Assembly: GCA_902546725.1 (NCBI GenBank) | Contig: CACCLB010000004.1 | Span: forward strand, 62,001-126,000 | Direction: 5' to 3' | Source: an uncultured Bacteroidota bacterium | Lineage (GTDB): Bacteria; Bacteroidota; Bacteroidia; Flavobacteriales; Flavobacteriaceae | Length of the DNA stretch: 64,000 nt | Shown: piece after piece, positions 39,701-46,084 of the stretch | How positions within the stretch are numbered: position 1 is the stretch's first letter | Layout of the letters: the number at the start of each line of letters is the position of its first letter | Notes under the pieces: model-generated | The model's input: only the letters and a program-made list of their open reading frames with translations | Told to the model about the DNA's origin: nothing | Databases searched by the model: none | Translations under genes and position numbers: made by a program

Positions 39701-42531
39701 TTCCCGTTTTTTACTGCACTTAATCCTGCAGGAATTGTGGTATAGGTAACAGCTGAAACTGCACCAGACCATTGTACAACTAAGGGTTCATCTAAAGCAG
39801 CACCTTGGCAAATAATCTGATATTCAGGACCAGAATTTGGAGCAAATCTTGGTCTAGGTGTAACTCCAAGCGTAAAAACTTCAGAATAAACAGTACAATG
39901 TTGACTCTCACCTACATCAAGATCAGAACTATTTTCTTGGTTTAAATAGTATAAGTCTATTGAAATAGGATCTTCTGATGCATTTCTAATTCCATTAACG
40001 AGTACCGTTTTATTGTTTGGGTTTTGTAAAATTAAGGTATTAGACTCCTCATAATAATCAGCTCCAAAGTCGTCAATTTGATCTAACTTAGCTTCCAATG
40101 CGTAACCGACTTCATCTGTTGTTGAACCTGTTTGGGTAGTAATGCTAACATTAGCTGAATCTACTGTAACCTGATAATACTCACCTGCACTAACAGTATC
40201 TTCATCTGCCCCCGTGGGTAATAAGATGATTGTTTCTGCAGTAACCGTTTGAGTGGTAACATTAGTTAACGGATCGTTATCCACATCATTAAAGATGAAT
40301 TTAGCCCGATAATAGAGCGTTTGAGTAAGTCGGATTTGTTCGGAAAGACCATGGTTTCTATTCAATCGAGTCCAATTTCCATTTCCTTCAGAATCTGTTA
40401 CACTAGACCAACTTTGTTTATCAGTAGAGATTTCCCAAGTAACAAGTGGATTCCTTCTTGGATTACCTCCTGTTCTTTCCATTGCAGATTTAATCTCGTT
40501 CGATATCCCCGAAATAACTAAAGAAGGATGGACTTCTCCTTCACAGTAATTAACTCCCGTTAGTTGGGACTGTTCTTCTGCAATATATCCTACGTCAAGT
40601 GGGCTGTAAACAACAAATTTTAGGGGTTCAGTGTAGGTCTCACAAAAAACACCACTTCCGTCATTGACTGTAACCCCTCTTCTGTAAGTTATGTTTTCGA
40701 TTAAAGGAGGGGGGCTGTAAATTTGCTCTGTAGCGCCATCAATAGGGACCCATTCTTCTGCAGCAGGAGCATTTGTATTTCCATCTGCAGCCGTTACTTG
40801 ATACCATTGATAGTTTACAGGGCTCCCTACAATTACGGGACTATCTGCTCCTAAGTCGTTAGGCACTGAACCATAACAATATATCCCTGTGGAATAAGGT
40901 GTTAGTGTTCCTGGGTCAAAATCATTCACTATCAAACTAAAAATTGTACTTGTAGCGACTCCACAGGTTGTATCGCTCAATTGAGCTGAAAAAATAACTC
41001 TCCTAAAAAAAGTAGTTTCCGTAGTAGTTACAGATACAGAATATTCTTTTGTGGTAGCGCCAATAATATTCTGAAAACTGGAATCATCAATAGATTTTGA
41101 ACTTTGCCACTGATAGGTAAAGCCGCCACTTGCATAACTATCTTCAGTAACTTGTAAGGTAATCTCATTGGTGTCTAAAGAGCAAGTGTAAAGAGTTGAA
41201 GGGCTAATTGTACCGCTCTCAATTTTTTCAACTTCAATTTTGATGGGATCGGAAATTAATTCACAAACTACATTATTATGAGTTATCTCTGCAATTCTCC
41301 TAAACCATGTCGTAATGGTAAGAGGTTCTGTAAAACCAAACGTCAGAGAATTGCTCGCCACGCTAGTTGTATTAGATAAATTAAAATCTCCATCAGTTTG
41401 CGTAGTATATTCCCATCGGTAACTTAACGCTGCTTCAGCAGGTGTATAAGAAGGAGCGGCTGAACTGGTAATTGCAGCTGGAATGCTCGTGGAACATAAA
41501 AGTGTATTTGCTGAAGCTATCGAACCTGCAGAAGTAATTTCAATCTTTTCTAAAGAAATAAATTTCTCAGTCCCACAGGTACTTCCTTGTGGAGTCACTA
41601 TTACAGAAACTGAGCTGCCAGTTTCTAAAATCTCATTACTGTTAAAAGTTCTTGTACTTGAATCACTATTGTAAATATTGTCCCCAATTTTCCAGGTATA
41701 AGATGCTGTCCCTGCGTAACCATCTACATAGAGTGTAATAATTTCATCGGCACAAGCAGTATTATTTGGTAGATTCAAAGCTCTTAATTCAAATGTTATT
41801 TCTGGTTCAACAGTTATGGTTTGTGATACCACTGTAGAAGTACATGATCCTGTAACAGCAAATAAGAATACTTTTTCACCGTTAATTAGATCTCCTGCAT
41901 TTTTGATTACAGTATTTCCTGTAGTAAGAGGATTAGTGGGATCTTCACCATCAAAGCGCCAGTAATAAGTTGTATTATCTAAAACATCCGCATACAAAGT
42001 AATTCCCTCATCGTAGCATATGGAAAAATCGGAAGCTGTATCTGAACGAATCACGGGTGAGATCAGTTCGGTAACTGTAAACGCTTTAGAACCAGTATTA
42101 TTAATAACGTTATCTGTATCACTCACAACACCAATCTCAACAATAATGGTAGATTCTCCATCATTTGAAAAACTTGGTCTGCTAAAAGCAGCTGCCAAAT
42201 CAGTTGCAGAAAATAGTGAAAGGGTGACCGTACCTGCAGTTGTTAGATTGAATTTTCCCGCATTTGAAATGGTTAAGGTAGTCAGATTAACCGGATTCTG
42301 ACCAAGTATTTTAACCGTAAAAGTATCATTCCTGAAATCTACAGCTCCATCAGATTCTAAGGTCAAAACGATATCCTCTTGTACAGCATCTACTTCACAA
42401 ACGGTGCCACCCGAACTAAATTCGATACTTTTTACACTTATATCCTGTGAGTAAAGAGACAGGGAAGTTAGTACGCTAAAGAATAGAAACGTTAGTGATT
42501 TGGAAATAAAACGAGAAAACCAATTATCCAA
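27781..42531 (-). CDS. Giant SprB-like repeat adhesin with T9SS type B sorting domain (4916 aa)
   Basis: One uninterrupted frame covers 14.75 kb. Order from the N-terminus: signal peptide (1-29), Ig-like repeats with QWQ or WxFDG cores to about residue 950, a Trp-rich block (about 980-1380), some fourteen Cys-containing repeats of about 100 residues (about 1400-3270), SprB-type repeats with the C-x-G-x-x-D/N-G-x-I start (about 3280, 3590, 3780), a Ser/Thr-rich linker near residue 4240, a PKD domain (about 4748-4812) and a gliding motility-associated C-terminal domain (about 4816-4916). A second module is embedded eight times. It should be exported by Sec and T9SS and sit on the surface, probably for adhesion or gliding. 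Confidence 0.9.
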   Translation of the reverse strand: MDNWFSRFISKSLTFLFFSVLTSLSLYSQDISVKSIEFSSGGTVCEVDAVQEDIVLTLESDGAVDFRNDTFTVKILGQNPVNLTTLTISNAGKFNLTTAGTVTLSLFSATDLAAAFSRPSFSNDGESTIIVEIGVVSDTDNVINNTGSKAFTVTELISPVIRSDTASDFSICYDEGITLYADVLDNTTYYWRFDGEDPTNPLTTGNTVIKNAGDLINGEKVFLFAVTGSCTSTVVSQTITVEPEITFELRALNLPNNTACADEIITLYVDGYAGTASYTWKIGDNIYNSDSSTRTFNSNEILETGSSVSVIVTPQGSTCGTEKFISLEKIEITSAGSIASANTLLCSTSIPAAITSSAAPSYTPAEAALSYRWEYTTQTDGDFNLSNTTSVASNSLTFGFTEPLTITTWFRRIAEITHNNVVCELISDPIKIEVEKIESGTISPSTLYTCSLDTNEITLQVTEDSYASGGFTYQWQSSKSIDDSSFQNIIGATTKEYSVSVTTTETTFFRRVIFSAQLSDTTCGVATSTIFSLIVNDFDPGTLTPYSTGIYCYGSVPNDLGADSPVIVGSPVNYQWYQVTAADGNTNAPAAEEWVPIDGATEQIYSPPPLIENITYRRGVTVNDGSGVFCETYTEPLKFVVYSPLDVGYIAEEQSQLTGVNYCEGEVHPSLVISGISNEIKSAMERTGGNPRRNPLVTWEISTDKQSWSSVTDSEGNGNWTRLNRNHGLSEQIRLTQTLYYRAKFIFNDVDNDPLTNVTTQTVTAETIILLPTGADEDTVSAGEYYQVTVDSANVSITTQTGSTTDEVGYALEAKLDQIDDFGADYYEESNTLILQNPNNKTVLVNGIRNASEDPISIDLYYLNQENSSDLDVGESQHCTVYSEVFTLGVTPRPRFAPNSGPEYQIICQGAALDEPLVVQWSGAVSAVTYTTIPAGLSAVKNGNSVTIDGIPTSSGEVVFTLVPECDGYNETLRLTWEVTSNPPAISDIFKDADDPGRAIVNGTEDLADGYNNSICIDTDSTNSTKFYACFNETDVNYANLEWDFESRTYTNSPTVRSPVIQRAPDGGATREDNAEIGVQVTWADDFIENISEPGEWVKVRVRSVSKCDTSITSAWTERDVWLVKYDSSETNSQTIPDLPTLTAPVPLNNQICSIANFINVGVPTCETLKTNTFTQFYSRASSTTNDFSHLEWKVESEPGDDSVANVGTIDSVGRLFYNSGFYGSFTVSARPVSCSATGTTWVESARYEVGQIEKAIPNVTAYGVPICPIPSTGVVTTTLTSDRDVYWFVKDYTHIETTSVTPTGDVFYGYNRIEGDEGDPLKSITFQWKTGSDVDPSDEKIFFKVVPVGCSGEPLTGTSDSGDQWVRNYVVEAPEGPELRPNTSTSFSTSPKICNDETNFTPLVYDIVGMTSVDGVLISQTSNQVSTSVIKTLTEENSKIMLVSYNDGNAPSDIPYTYIITINNQDFKYVGSVNENFDTIMQNLMNLINGTDQYTAVESNTNRYQITANQPGVPFKIVSNIPTDSDLSIQTSVFDPGYSQYKILGLNQAITTPGSYEFNFSLDVSEGCTDESDVTLTLEVDSNVAISLTNPNTNSPIVCYSENFEDILYTITGLDAGVTATVSGNLPSNVSFDFINSGTASSSTLSITSDGVTNYWNTRTFDYQIVTNGDFCSDGFNSGGTITVDPQDYIRPDGHYEGGENDDSYVQQTICEGEAITPIVYEYWGVDTITSVLDDPNTLGLTSEVSSRTQKAVVSFEDSQGQTLNDTQQYSVIINDIYSTITAPLSSTATDVMILLKNELNTNRSDVISAVQNGTELYVTAVVSGTTFALETSKSDDSVFSFNQPEMLEAPHLITITGTPTFDADFNLAISSTTTYTFDIVTQDGKYCDTNSTPKRKTFTLTVNPIPRMEIFDGENTSICYGYSSDTNTFGLSLKGGISNVSIGFTNEENEIDFVQYFEIDPTSSIFEYNFNSLFENVSLSNVTTTTVLSVTVTGTSNLGCGTKATVTDTLTIVPHFITHTLITGNLSQTTCVGGIIDPIEFEYSSADGSASIIWGTNGNPGDLTLTTSGTTLTLSGTVDPLLAITDTTNYDFVITLQGEESNCIPLTQTGTITVFLGPSLSLDTASTTVEQSLCLGETPDNITYGFGGSAVSVYDPVWKKNGMTSEKPSWVAYNRETSGKFTLQASAIEEVIDVITVYEYELETSNSAVGTSACIEDTKKGYYILFPDAQLFSDADYGSTDFATEAEICEGDYVNNKIYFKSTASINVSPTLSVIGLSSSVSYTSKQSFTISVSGTMSNGQTATLQFLNEDRSRALISEQWTITATENDTSSSTIAEKFKDAIDGVQPSAYEITQSNHELTIYSASDGTLFGLRFLTPESISIGVVSSTAVKGFMSLTGTLTTNLVTETTVFNVEIESEGSSCSSDSLSLAYYVNPLEEIILSEGNSLNQATCYGSAITPINFSGASRYEVSWSPSQPVGISPPNGALVSPTLQISGTHSNTSGATTSYTYTLSLINVGTNCISSETVTGTLTFYHKEVYSISSGSPTQTVCTGGQITPIVYDLSGGFNVSSFEVDWNSAQDPAGLSFVHSQTAATLTLSGTVPSSVTTTTVYTYTVTLTSESSCTNTSTTGSITVQPVHSLVLTSDVATSDQTVCEGTAIEIITYTFGNGANDVITTGLPQGLNLQVVGQTLTISGTSTVDISVPTTYYYTVSTVDALCTPVSKSGYITLLPAPEISFVAAAVPGTDSQEVSICNGSSIEDVSVAFKNTPRVTITNSVMPAGTESLTFTQTITKRQEVEVTITGTSSNVDIYELIVEPVGGQANRFTHTTTETAQTAAEIAQGLVDKIAAKATTVSATLVGSTITIYNTVSSTVFTTKAVVNGEATISVNTTQAVEGLYEITGKVSFTSSVSSFSLDLQTADSSNVSICSSDTLTIKFNLFEAPFISVRDNTTQYNYEVCDGTTVELDFEYGGAQTSISGSDIEWSPSNPGFDLLSQVGTNSFTLSGAISENVTETTTYSYTIKTNGSLCNDISYSGSIDLLPQQFITHVVSNAVEYTGSSAVAEGKESQTICDGNPIIPIVYHLEAGAVSHTLTWITNSPGGISLLKSGLSGGGYSLTLSGTLETNTTTITTYEYIITTNGANCNSNSRVGAITVRPKPLLSLLSSGTNYQVGVDAVCNLNSSAAVVYQYSGSTVSTAISWTGASGAMPGEISTSFDSALNRETYIFNPSTTNSETVIYQYSITSVSQYGCTPQIVLNGAIEVLPSVTILEDYIRANDITHVSCPGGNDGSILIPASPNSEFEKRIYGGQSPIAKVVSVTLSVSNTLIENDKISILIDGITYSAFVQSNTTTPSILRALANEIELGNAKVLTSVNENTLLITASTPGISFTASGLTESTNVTTATTVLSTVTENLALDFDFTWTKNNTVVGNSMSLTNQPAGIYQLSVSINGCATSSATFEIVEPSITYSDVDISCDGQLSIPLSITLTPDQVSGTGNLFSARLYKIVNNVFTAVSSSTDLIEERFSPVSSSSSYVLDFNGYVIEPGDIYRVEVQSESCSELLLEIDVGPITDEILIQEELIRTTDIQCWGENDGTIIVPNNAVIGGSGNYSYVWTSATGLNYYFKDVLNAPPGSYTLTVIDNINDCEKSTTNVFIVNDKDGVTLTDQSSDLINQCIDGTNGFLQLGGAPQGYDIKWEFTPSVTSQTFELTGAASDFQFFAKDQIPNGYSTSGIYTYYIYEGGLGSSCAVDGGTIEIAGPTPVSLSSSLTTTNIICAGEENGTIQFTATGGVAPYFYSINGGNPTNAFSNGNTNYITNLGPGTYDIVIGDSTPADCNPNTYTTQVILTEPEGGPLELSEGEINSIPCQTSGSGSFEVNVTGGSTVKNVSGELKENSIYQVFVTANAGNFKLNTSFDSSEGGIVVENIVTPGDYSVTVTDGSGNCSQEITISVDLEVNENLSAIAQGFNGSDCSANDIDSTGGSIQITQFNKGNGEISGYPIWQRLSTVDMDSFIIALSGSVETFNLDSIGVSIGGTVSQTITASTTESVTIISLADVAAILVDNINSLPNFSATLNGSSITVKSQIIDSVSELTATDSSTSSINLSVSSISKIAESVWIDMQGFAGLEKIENLRAGSYRGVINDTSGCGAGLVQNVAGGNIFRIDDPQTLEIKEVLFEEITCKNPFSRLQFKLSNGSFTIVPDSNIFEFNLNSNILKSTLDTGVSFSISDATSSTGSSPPTTTTSTASSTSTSSSTTSSLALSGNYYTPNLNNNSITIENLISGDYELSVRNTQTNCIVVLNFSLEEPPSMSYTGETEFTIDPCYETYEDPFFDQTLIEGGTPFVNLAGETYYSLAWKFFPIDSNQSVVNINTLSNNINFTPSPGRYELIIRDINGCSIIDDSGEEVPIELLFSKELANFVVNGTGGESGDEFVQPVSCEIDAEDGKINIEVVSADPNNPIISPYTIQWHRQAPTDTAYEQKLLIQGLQAGDSLENYTIRLNDIPITYFTQINNEPKESVVNELTRQIDITSQFEASINPNNSSEIIITTESLALLEMEIISRSTKLNLVKSTSNIATWAPLDGTNGNPNYSGFLDLNDLAEGMYRYTITTSNLTQCENGATPNSIQDVIIVENKNILEIREGPIIDEYLCNGKSGTLFLDVFDGDTGPLSFFYNGTPVSFEQVGTNQYLINIDSPVETAKLEIYNNANCGLSREINIGNGLPLFDFTSVSFEQNQTFLAREDITFTDISENEYDSFEFIFGDGTQTELLERNSPEPITHEYAISGTYYVTLRIYNDLGCVEELTKTIKIGKGYSILVPNVFTPNGDIWNSTFRPIFNGLSEITLRIYDAQGGLLYEEAGSDGADPDIVGLSLRGWEGNTNLPSSPYFIYTITAKTIDDEPVLRDGTFILLQ
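27784..28086 (-). other. CHU_C-type T9SS type B sorting domain of the giant adhesin
   Basis: The last 100 residues read ILVPNVFTPNGDIWNSTF, IYDAQGGLLYE, RGWEGN, SPYFIYTI and RDGTFILLQ. This is the gliding motility-associated C-terminal domain, the signal for type IX secretion of the SprB class. Unlike type A tails it is generally thought to need a SprF-like partner, which is the next gene. Confidence 0.88.
28790..40210 (-). repeat. Eight embedded copies of a second protein module in the adhesin
   Basis: Copies lie at about 39970-40210, 37960-38240, 37020-37280, 35380-35670, 33850-34170, 32270-32580, 30170-30490 and 28790-29070. Each has the pattern: a strand ending in an N/D-x-x-x-Y motif (YTYIITINNQDFKY, QYSVIINDIYSTIT, KISILIDGITYSAF), a Thr/Ser-rich turn, a helix (I/V-x-x-L-x-x-x-I/L-N), then a strand such as LLITAS, LTIYSA, ITIYNT or ITVKSQ, often followed by G-x-x-F. 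Copies diverge strongly at DNA level. They interrupt the Ig-like and Cys repeats rather than alternating regularly. Confidence 0.65.
32700..38400 (-). repeat. Tandem Cys-containing repeats of about 100 residues in the adhesin
   Basis: About fourteen units begin with a motif like QTVCEGxxIxPIxY; clear examples are near 37380 (QQTICEGEAITPIVY), 36430, 36120, 35170, 34870 (QTVCTGGQITPIVYDL), 34560, 33310 (QTICDGNPIIPIVYHL) and 32990. Each continues with W-x-P-x-G-(L/I), TLTLSGT, T-T-x-Y-x-Y-T and a second Cys near the end, so one disulfide per unit is plausible. Clean neighbours are 290-340 bases apart. Confidence 0.8.
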
Positions 42532-42595
42532 AAAAAATATTTATAGTAATTATATAACGAATTTACGCAATATAAATTGTTCCAAAAGAGCTTTA

Positions 42596-42618
42596 TTTTA
42601 GTTTTAAAGAAACTAAAA
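42596..42618 (-). terminator. Possible terminator hairpin after the cysteine synthase-like gene
   Basis: A perfect nine-base-pair AT-rich stem TTTTAGTTT / AAACTAAAA with a five-base loop starts six bases past the stop codon. It lacks a proper T run on the minus strand, so termination is uncertain; it also lies in the leader region of the giant adhesin gene and could act there. Confidence 0.35.
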
Positions 42619-42623
42619 ATAAA

Positions 42624-43604
42624 TTAGGGGATGAATTGTTTAGATTTCATCCACTCATCATTGTAAATTTTACCGATATAACGACTTCCAGAATCGTGTA
42701 AAAGGACTACAACCACATCGGATTTTTTAAGCTTACTTTTTAGCTGAATTAAGCCTTTTACAGCAGCACCACAAGAATTTCCAGCAAAGATTCCCTCAGA
42801 CTTGGCAAGAGTTCGCGTAAAAACTGCCGCATCTTTATCTGTAACTTTTTCAAATAAATCAATGACGGAAAAGTCTACATTTTCAGGTAGGATATCTTCT
42901 CCTATTCCTTCAGTAGAGTAAGGATAAATTTCGTTAGGGTCAAAAACTCCAGTTTCGTGATATTTCTTAAAAACTGAACCGTAGGTATCAATCCCCCAAA
43001 TCTTAATATTTGGATTTTTTTCTTTTAGGAATTTTCCTACGCCAGAAATTGTACCTCCCGTTCCTACCCCAACTACAAAGTGGGTAATTTTACCTTGCGT
43101 CTGTTCCCAGATTTCAGGTCCGGTAGTTTCGTAATGAGCCTTTGCATTTGAAGGGTTGTCATATTGATTGGCATACCATGCGTTGGGGGTTTCATCTGCA
43201 ATGCGTTTTGAAGTACTGTAATAAGATTGAGGATCTTCTGGTGCCACATCTGTAGGACAAACAATAACCTCAGCCCCTACTGCTCTTAATACATCAAATT
43301 TTTCTTTAGACTGTTTGTCTGTAGATACACAAATGAGTTTATACCCTTTTACTATGGCAGCTAAAGCCAGTCCCATACCTGTATTCCCAGATGTTCCTTC
43401 AACTATGGTACCCCCAGGTTTTAATAAACCTGCAGCCTCTGCGTCCTCAACCATTTTTAACGCCATTCGGTCTTTTACAGAGTTTCCAGGGTTAAAACTC
43501 TCTACCTTGGCCATAACCAAAGCATCAATTTCTGAGGTGATATTGTTGAGCTTTATCAGTGGGGTATTTCCTATAGTTTCGAGTATATTTTTTGCGTAGT
43601 ACAT
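42624..43604 (-). CDS. PLP-dependent cysteine synthase / cystathionine beta-synthase-like enzyme
   Basis: A 326-residue fold type II PLP enzyme. The PLP lysine is Lys44 (NPGNSVKDR); EGTSGNTGMG binds the substrate carboxylate and GVGTGGTISG the PLP phosphate. It starts at the ATG at 43604 (MYYAKNILETIGNTPLIKL); ten upstream codons are not part of the family. The long C-terminal region with STEGIGEDILP resembles the CBS catalytic core more than plain CysK, but no regulatory CBS domains are present. It could make cysteine from O-acetylserine or cystathionine from serine and homocysteine. Confidence 0.85.
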   Translation of the reverse strand: MYYAKNILETIGNTPLIKLNNITSEIDALVMAKVESFNPGNSVKDRMALKMVEDAEAAGLLKPGGTIVEGTSGNTGMGLALAAIVKGYKLICVSTDKQSKEKFDVLRAVGAEVIVCPTDVAPEDPQSYYSTSKRIADETPNAWYANQYDNPSNAKAHYETTGPEIWEQTQGKITHFVVGVGTGGTISGVGKFLKEKNPNIKIWGIDTYGSVFKKYHETGVFDPNEIYPYSTEGIGEDILPENVDFSVIDLFEKVTDKDAAVFTRTLAKSEGIFAGNSCGAAVKGLIQLKSKLKKSDVVVVLLHDSGSRYIGKIYNDEWMKSKQFIP

Positions 43605-43620
43605 CAAATTAAATTTGTTG

Positions 43621-43628
43621 CAAAGATA
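43621..43628 (-). promoter_or_regulatory. -7 promoter element before the cysteine synthase-like gene
   Basis: TATCTTTG on the minus strand is an exact TAnnTTTG match, ending 16 bases before the start codon at 43604. It supports 43604 as the start and excludes the upstream in-frame ATG at 43634, which would precede the transcript. No clear -33 TTG is present. Confidence 0.45.
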
Positions 43629-43667
43629 CTGCAATATTGAAGAAACAGATAATAATAAAAATCAATT

Positions 43668-44903
43668 TTATCGAAATCGAAGTACTTGAGAGGGTGCTAT
43701 TTTTAAAATGATTTTTGATGGAATCCACAAGAGTAGGGTGGCTAAAATCAGAAATAATAAATTTAAATAAAGGACTTCATACCAAGCGATGGAAACTGGG
43801 GCAATACTCACAAAATATGTTTGAGGGTCTAGTGTAATCCATCCCCATTGCCATTGACTAAAATAAACCGCAAATCCAATCAAATTTCCAAAAAACAGCC
43901 CTCGAGACATAATGGCTACACCGTTATAGAGAAAAATTCTTTGGATCATCGTATGGGTAGCCCCTAAAGTTTTCAGCAACCCGACCATTCGAGAACGCTC
44001 TAAAATTAAAACTAAAAGTGCAGTAGCCATATTGATGACTCCTACTAAAATCATGACAGCTAAAATAATAAGTACATTAAAATCAAATAATGAAATCCAT
44101 TGAAAAATACTTGAATAACGATCAGATATTGCGATACTATTGAGCTCTGAGGGCAAACCCAAATACAATTCATCAGCGATTTCGGCTACCTTTGAAAATC
44201 TATTGACAAAAACCTCATAGCCTCCTATTTGTTCAGACTTCCATCGGTTTAAAGATTGGACTTGTCGGATATCGGCAAAGACTAAATTTTGATCGATATC
44301 TGGAAATCCCGAGAAGTAAAGTCCTGTAATTTTAAATTTCCTGCGTCTTGGAAAACCCTCTGTTTGTGCACTTTGAAAAAAAGCGTCTACGGTATCTCCT
44401 ACTGTCAAATTAAGACGATTTGCGATGGTCTCAGATACAAATATTTCATTGTTGATCTCAGATTTAAAATTAGGATAATTCCCCTTTGTTTTAAATCCAT
44501 CAAGACTAGACCATTCGAAATCACTTCCAACTCCTTTCAACAAAACTCCTTCAAAATCGTCATTTGCTTTCAACATTCCTGCTTTGATTGCAACGGCATG
44601 CATCCGCTGAAAGTCAGTATGCTTTTGTATTTGTTGTTGGACTTCTTTTGAATTTTTAAAAGAAGTAAGGGAAACCTGAGACTCGTTGTTTTCAAAAGGA
44701 GCAATTAATATTTGACCATTAAATACACTGGTTTTGTTTCTGATTTCGTTTTGCAGACCTTTACTAAAAGCCATTGCAATCAAGATTGCAGCAATACCTA
44801 TAGCTACTGCAACGGTGGCTATATTGATTATCCGTGAAGAAACCGTATTTTTATGCTGTTTGTGTTGGCGCATTTTTTGCGCGATATATAAAGCTAAATT
44901 CAA
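43668..44903 (-). CDS. FtsX-like ABC transporter permease (LolC/LolE type)
   Basis: A 411-residue inner-membrane permease of the lipoprotein-releasing family. The first membrane segment is at about 25-48 (IINIATVAVAIGIAAILIAMAF), followed by a 220-residue periplasmic domain, then three segments (about 275-300, 320-345, 372-400). The motif LVLILERSRMVGLLKTLGAT is the conserved coupling loop of the family. It should help move lipoproteins to the outer membrane with a LolD-like ATPase not in the window. The start is probably TTG 44903 (NLALYIAQK matches family starts); the first ATG is ten codons later. Confidence 0.87.
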   Translation of the reverse strand: MNLALYIAQKMRQHKQHKNTVSSRIINIATVAVAIGIAAILIAMAFSKGLQNEIRNKTSVFNGQILIAPFENNESQVSLTSFKNSKEVQQQIQKHTDFQRMHAVAIKAGMLKANDDFEGVLLKGVGSDFEWSSLDGFKTKGNYPNFKSEINNEIFVSETIANRLNLTVGDTVDAFFQSAQTEGFPRRRKFKITGLYFSGFPDIDQNLVFADIRQVQSLNRWKSEQIGGYEVFVNRFSKVAEIADELYLGLPSELNSIAISDRYSSIFQWISLFDFNVLIILAVMILVGVINMATALLVLILERSRMVGLLKTLGATHTMIQRIFLYNGVAIMSRGLFFGNLIGFAVYFSQWQWGWITLDPQTYFVSIAPVSIAWYEVLYLNLLFLILATLLLWIPSKIILKIAPSQVLRFR

Positions 44904-46084
44904 TGAACCACTGTTTAGATTTTACCCTTTTCAAAAATACATTTTTATTTTGGCTTGTTCTAAGCATGAGCTCCATGACTTCTGTGGCTCAAGTTCAACC
45001 AGCCACTGCTAACACCGCAGCATACCTCCCCAAACTCCAAGGGAAAAAAATTGGTGTAGTCGCCCATCAAGCTAGTGTATTCAAGGAGTCTGGGAAACAA
45101 AAACACCTTGTTGACTTGCTGTTGGAAAATAAGATAAATCTTGTTGGAGTTTTTGCTCCAGAGCACGGTTTTAGGGGTACAACAGATGCAGGAGAAAAAG
45201 TGGCTGACGGGAAAGATCCTAAGACTCAATTACCCATCTTTTCACTCTATGGAAAAAACCGTAAACCTGCGGCCACTCAATTAAAAGGAATTGACCTTAT
45301 GCTGTTTGATTTACAAGACGTAGGGGTTCGCTTTTTTACCTACCTCTCCACTTTACATTATGTCATGGAAGCCTGTGCCGAGCAAGGAATTCCTCTCATT
45401 GTTTTGGATCGGCCAAATCCTAATACTCATTATATAGACGGTCCAGTATTAAATCTCAAACATCAAAGTTTTGTAGGCATGCATCCAGTACCTATAGTTT
45501 ATGGAATGACCATAGGAGAATACGCAAAAATGATCAATGGTGAAGGCTGGCTTAAAGGGGGTATACGCTGCAAATTAGATATTATTCCCATTCAAAACTA
45601 TACGCATAACACTGCTTATAAACTTCCCATTCGACCCTCTCCAAATCTGCCAAACGCCCAGGCTGTTGCCCTCTACCCAAGCCTGTGTTTATTGGAGCCT
45701 ACTGTAGTTAGTGTCGGACGGGGAACCAATCAACAGTTTCAAATTTATGGACATCCTTCCTTCACCAAGTATCAATTTAGTTTTACTCCTCAGCCCAATT
45801 TTGGCTCTAAAAATCCTAAACATAAGGGAGAAGTCTGCTATGGGAAAGATTTAACACAAATTGAAAAACCCAAAAGAATAGAGCTTCAATGGCTTTTAGA
45901 TGCGTATTCCAATTTTCCTGACAAGGATACTTTTTTCTTAAAAGGATTTGAACGAATTAGTGGAGTGAGCAATTTAAAAAAACAGCTTATCAAAGTTACT
46001 CCAGAACCAGAGATTCGTAAATCATGGTCGGAAGAACTGAATAAATTTAAAAGGTTACGATCTAAATACCTGATCTATCCTTAA
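44903..46084 (+). CDS. DUF1343 / NamZ-like exo-beta-N-acetylmuramidase
   Basis: A 393-residue exported protein of the DUF1343 family, whose studied member NamZ removes terminal N-acetylmuramic acid from peptidoglycan fragments. The start at 44903 gives a signal peptide ending SMTSVAQ (about residue 30). Family blocks are KIGVVAHQAS, FAPEHGFRGTTDAGEKV, SLYGKNRKP, DLQDVGVRFFTY and VLDRPNPN. It probably serves murein recycling, in line with the transglycosylase at the window's left edge. Its 5' end touches that of the divergent permease gene, and its stop overlaps that of queE (TTAA). Confidence 0.85.
   Translation: MNHCLDFTLFKNTFLFWLVLSMSSMTSVAQVQPATANTAAYLPKLQGKKIGVVAHQASVFKESGKQKHLVDLLLENKINLVGVFAPEHGFRGTTDAGEKVADGKDPKTQLPIFSLYGKNRKPAATQLKGIDLMLFDLQDVGVRFFTYLSTLHYVMEACAEQGIPLIVLDRPNPNTHYIDGPVLNLKHQSFVGMHPVPIVYGMTIGEYAKMINGEGWLKGGIRCKLDIIPIQNYTHNTAYKLPIRPSPNLPNAQAVALYPSLCLLEPTVVSVGRGTNQQFQIYGHPSFTKYQFSFTPQPNFGSKNPKHKGEVCYGKDLTQIEKPKRIELQWLLDAYSNFPDKDTFFLKGFERISGVSNLKKQLIKVTPEPEIRKSWSEELNKFKRLRSKYLIYP

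Noticed and set aside
27781-42531. Many ORFs of 60-110 codons on the strand opposite the giant adhesin
   Set aside because: They are shadows of a long repetitive Thr/Ser-rich frame; none has a plausible start context or family match.
44834-44902. ATG at 44834 as start of the NamZ-like gene
   Set aside because: It would put 23 unconserved residues before a complete signal peptide and lie deep inside the divergent permease gene.
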